Below, one piece after another: positions 6,894 to 7,247 of a stretch of DNA of 7,247 nt. Each line of letters begins with the position of its first letter. Position 1 is the stretch's first letter. Source of the stretch: Elusimicrobiota bacterium (GTDB taxonomy: Bacteria > Elusimicrobiota > Elusimicrobia > FEN-1173). The position numbers were made by a program, and so were the translations under genes. Below the pieces are notes generated by a model, which saw nothing but the letters and a program-made list of their open reading frames with translations, was not told the DNA's origin and did not search any database. The stretch spans positions 1 through 7,247 of the forward strand of contig PMLF01000170.1 in NCBI GenBank assembly GCA_003158755.1, read 5' to 3'.

Positions 6894-7247
6894 GATTTCC
6901 TTCTTTTATCGACGTAGGCGTCAAAACGGGAAAGAAAATTCTCGATTTCCGAACGGTAAGGTCCCATGAGCAGGTCATGAACGGCCTTGATCCGCTCCGG
7001 CAAGTAATCGTGAGCGATGCGGTTTCGAGCGGCCCTCATCTCCAACCATAAATCGACGTTTTCAATAAGGCCCAACTTGGCGGCGAAATTCAACCGGTCT
7101 CGCACGGTTTCGGATAGGACGCCCGATTCCCGCATTTCCACCGCTTTCAAGAGGGGCTGAAGGACCATCTCCACGGCCCGTTCGAAGCGTCCCGACATGG
7201 CGTCGTAAGGCTCCAAACCGTCGGGAGAAGCCAGAAGAGCGGGATCA
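6890..7247 (-). CDS. HEPN-domain protein, HepT/HI0074-type toxin, 5' end beyond the window
   Basis: At least 118 residues of an all-helical HEPN protein. The diagnostic motif is RNRIAHDY at 7027-7004, an exact R-X4-H-X-Y. Arg and His form the RNase active site in HEPN toxins, and the Tyr is the residue AMPylated by MntA in characterised HepT/MntA pairs. The preceding LGLIENVDLWLEMRAARN segment resembles the HI0074-like 'nucleotidyltransferase substrate-binding' group. The frame is open to the right edge (first complete codon at 7246). The TTG at 7216 has no ribosome binding site, and the residues before it (DPALLASPDG) look like ordinary coding sequence, so the true start probably lies outside. 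An internal ATG at 7198 has a weak GGAG twelve bases upstream but would remove the first helix. The gene is cotranscribed with the downstream MNT gene. Confidence 0.82.
   Translation of the reverse strand, partial: DPALLASPDGLEPYDAMSGRFERAVEMVLQPLLKAVEMRESGVLSETVRDRLNFAAKLGLIENVDLWLEMRAARNRIAHDYLPERIKAVHDLLMGPYRSEIENFLSRFDAYVDKRRKS

Noticed and set aside
6636..7051. Plus-strand open frames at 6636-6839 and 6836-7051
   Set aside because: They are antisense to the MNT and HEPN genes, whose minus-strand products carry clear family motifs.
1..7247. CRISPR arrays, tRNA or rRNA genes, insertion sequences
   Set aside because: I saw no regularly spaced direct repeats, no cloverleaf-like segments, no transposase motifs and no terminal inverted repeats; nearly every base is accounted for by coding sequence.

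Overview
The window suggests a bacterium of moderately high GC, with one enormous minus-strand reading frame and a small toxin-antitoxin pair upstream of it. Every gene I can support is on the minus strand. The N-terminal part of the giant protein looks, from memory, like a family of uncharacterised proteins common in Omnitrophota (formerly OP3) and neighbouring candidate phyla, a group known for very large reading frames. I therefore favour Omnitrophota or a relative, but this was not checked by any search.

Layout from right to left, in the direction of transcription: (1) 7247-6890 is the 3' part of a HEPN-domain gene that runs off the right edge. It carries an exact R-X4-H-X-Y motif. (2) 6893-6588 is a minimal nucleotidyltransferase (MNT) gene whose GTG start overlaps the HEPN stop by four bases. 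Together they form a HEPN/MNT (HepT/MntA-type) toxin-antitoxin operon. (3) 6587-6433 is a 155-base AT-rich intergenic stretch with a weak candidate promoter and small inverted repeats. (4) From about 6432 to base 1 there is one uninterrupted frame of 2144 codons, still open at the left edge.

The giant protein is a mosaic. It has an N-terminal signal or anchor segment. Next comes a TraB/ChaN/Tiki-like domain (about residues 125-560), and then an HExxH motif followed by two membrane helices that resemble an M50 intramembrane protease core (about 745-860). A coiled coil follows (about 1130-1220), then a long unrecognised middle, a second His/Glu-rich site (HEHAE, residue 1877), and finally a region resembling the HD domain of RelA/SpoT that has lost its metal ligands (about 1970 to the edge). 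If that last call is right, a (p)ppGpp synthetase domain may follow just beyond the left edge.

The two units need not be functionally linked. The toxin-antitoxin pair looks like an independent accessory module, while the giant gene probably has its own promoter. The many long plus-strand frames are codon-aligned antisense shadows of the giant gene.
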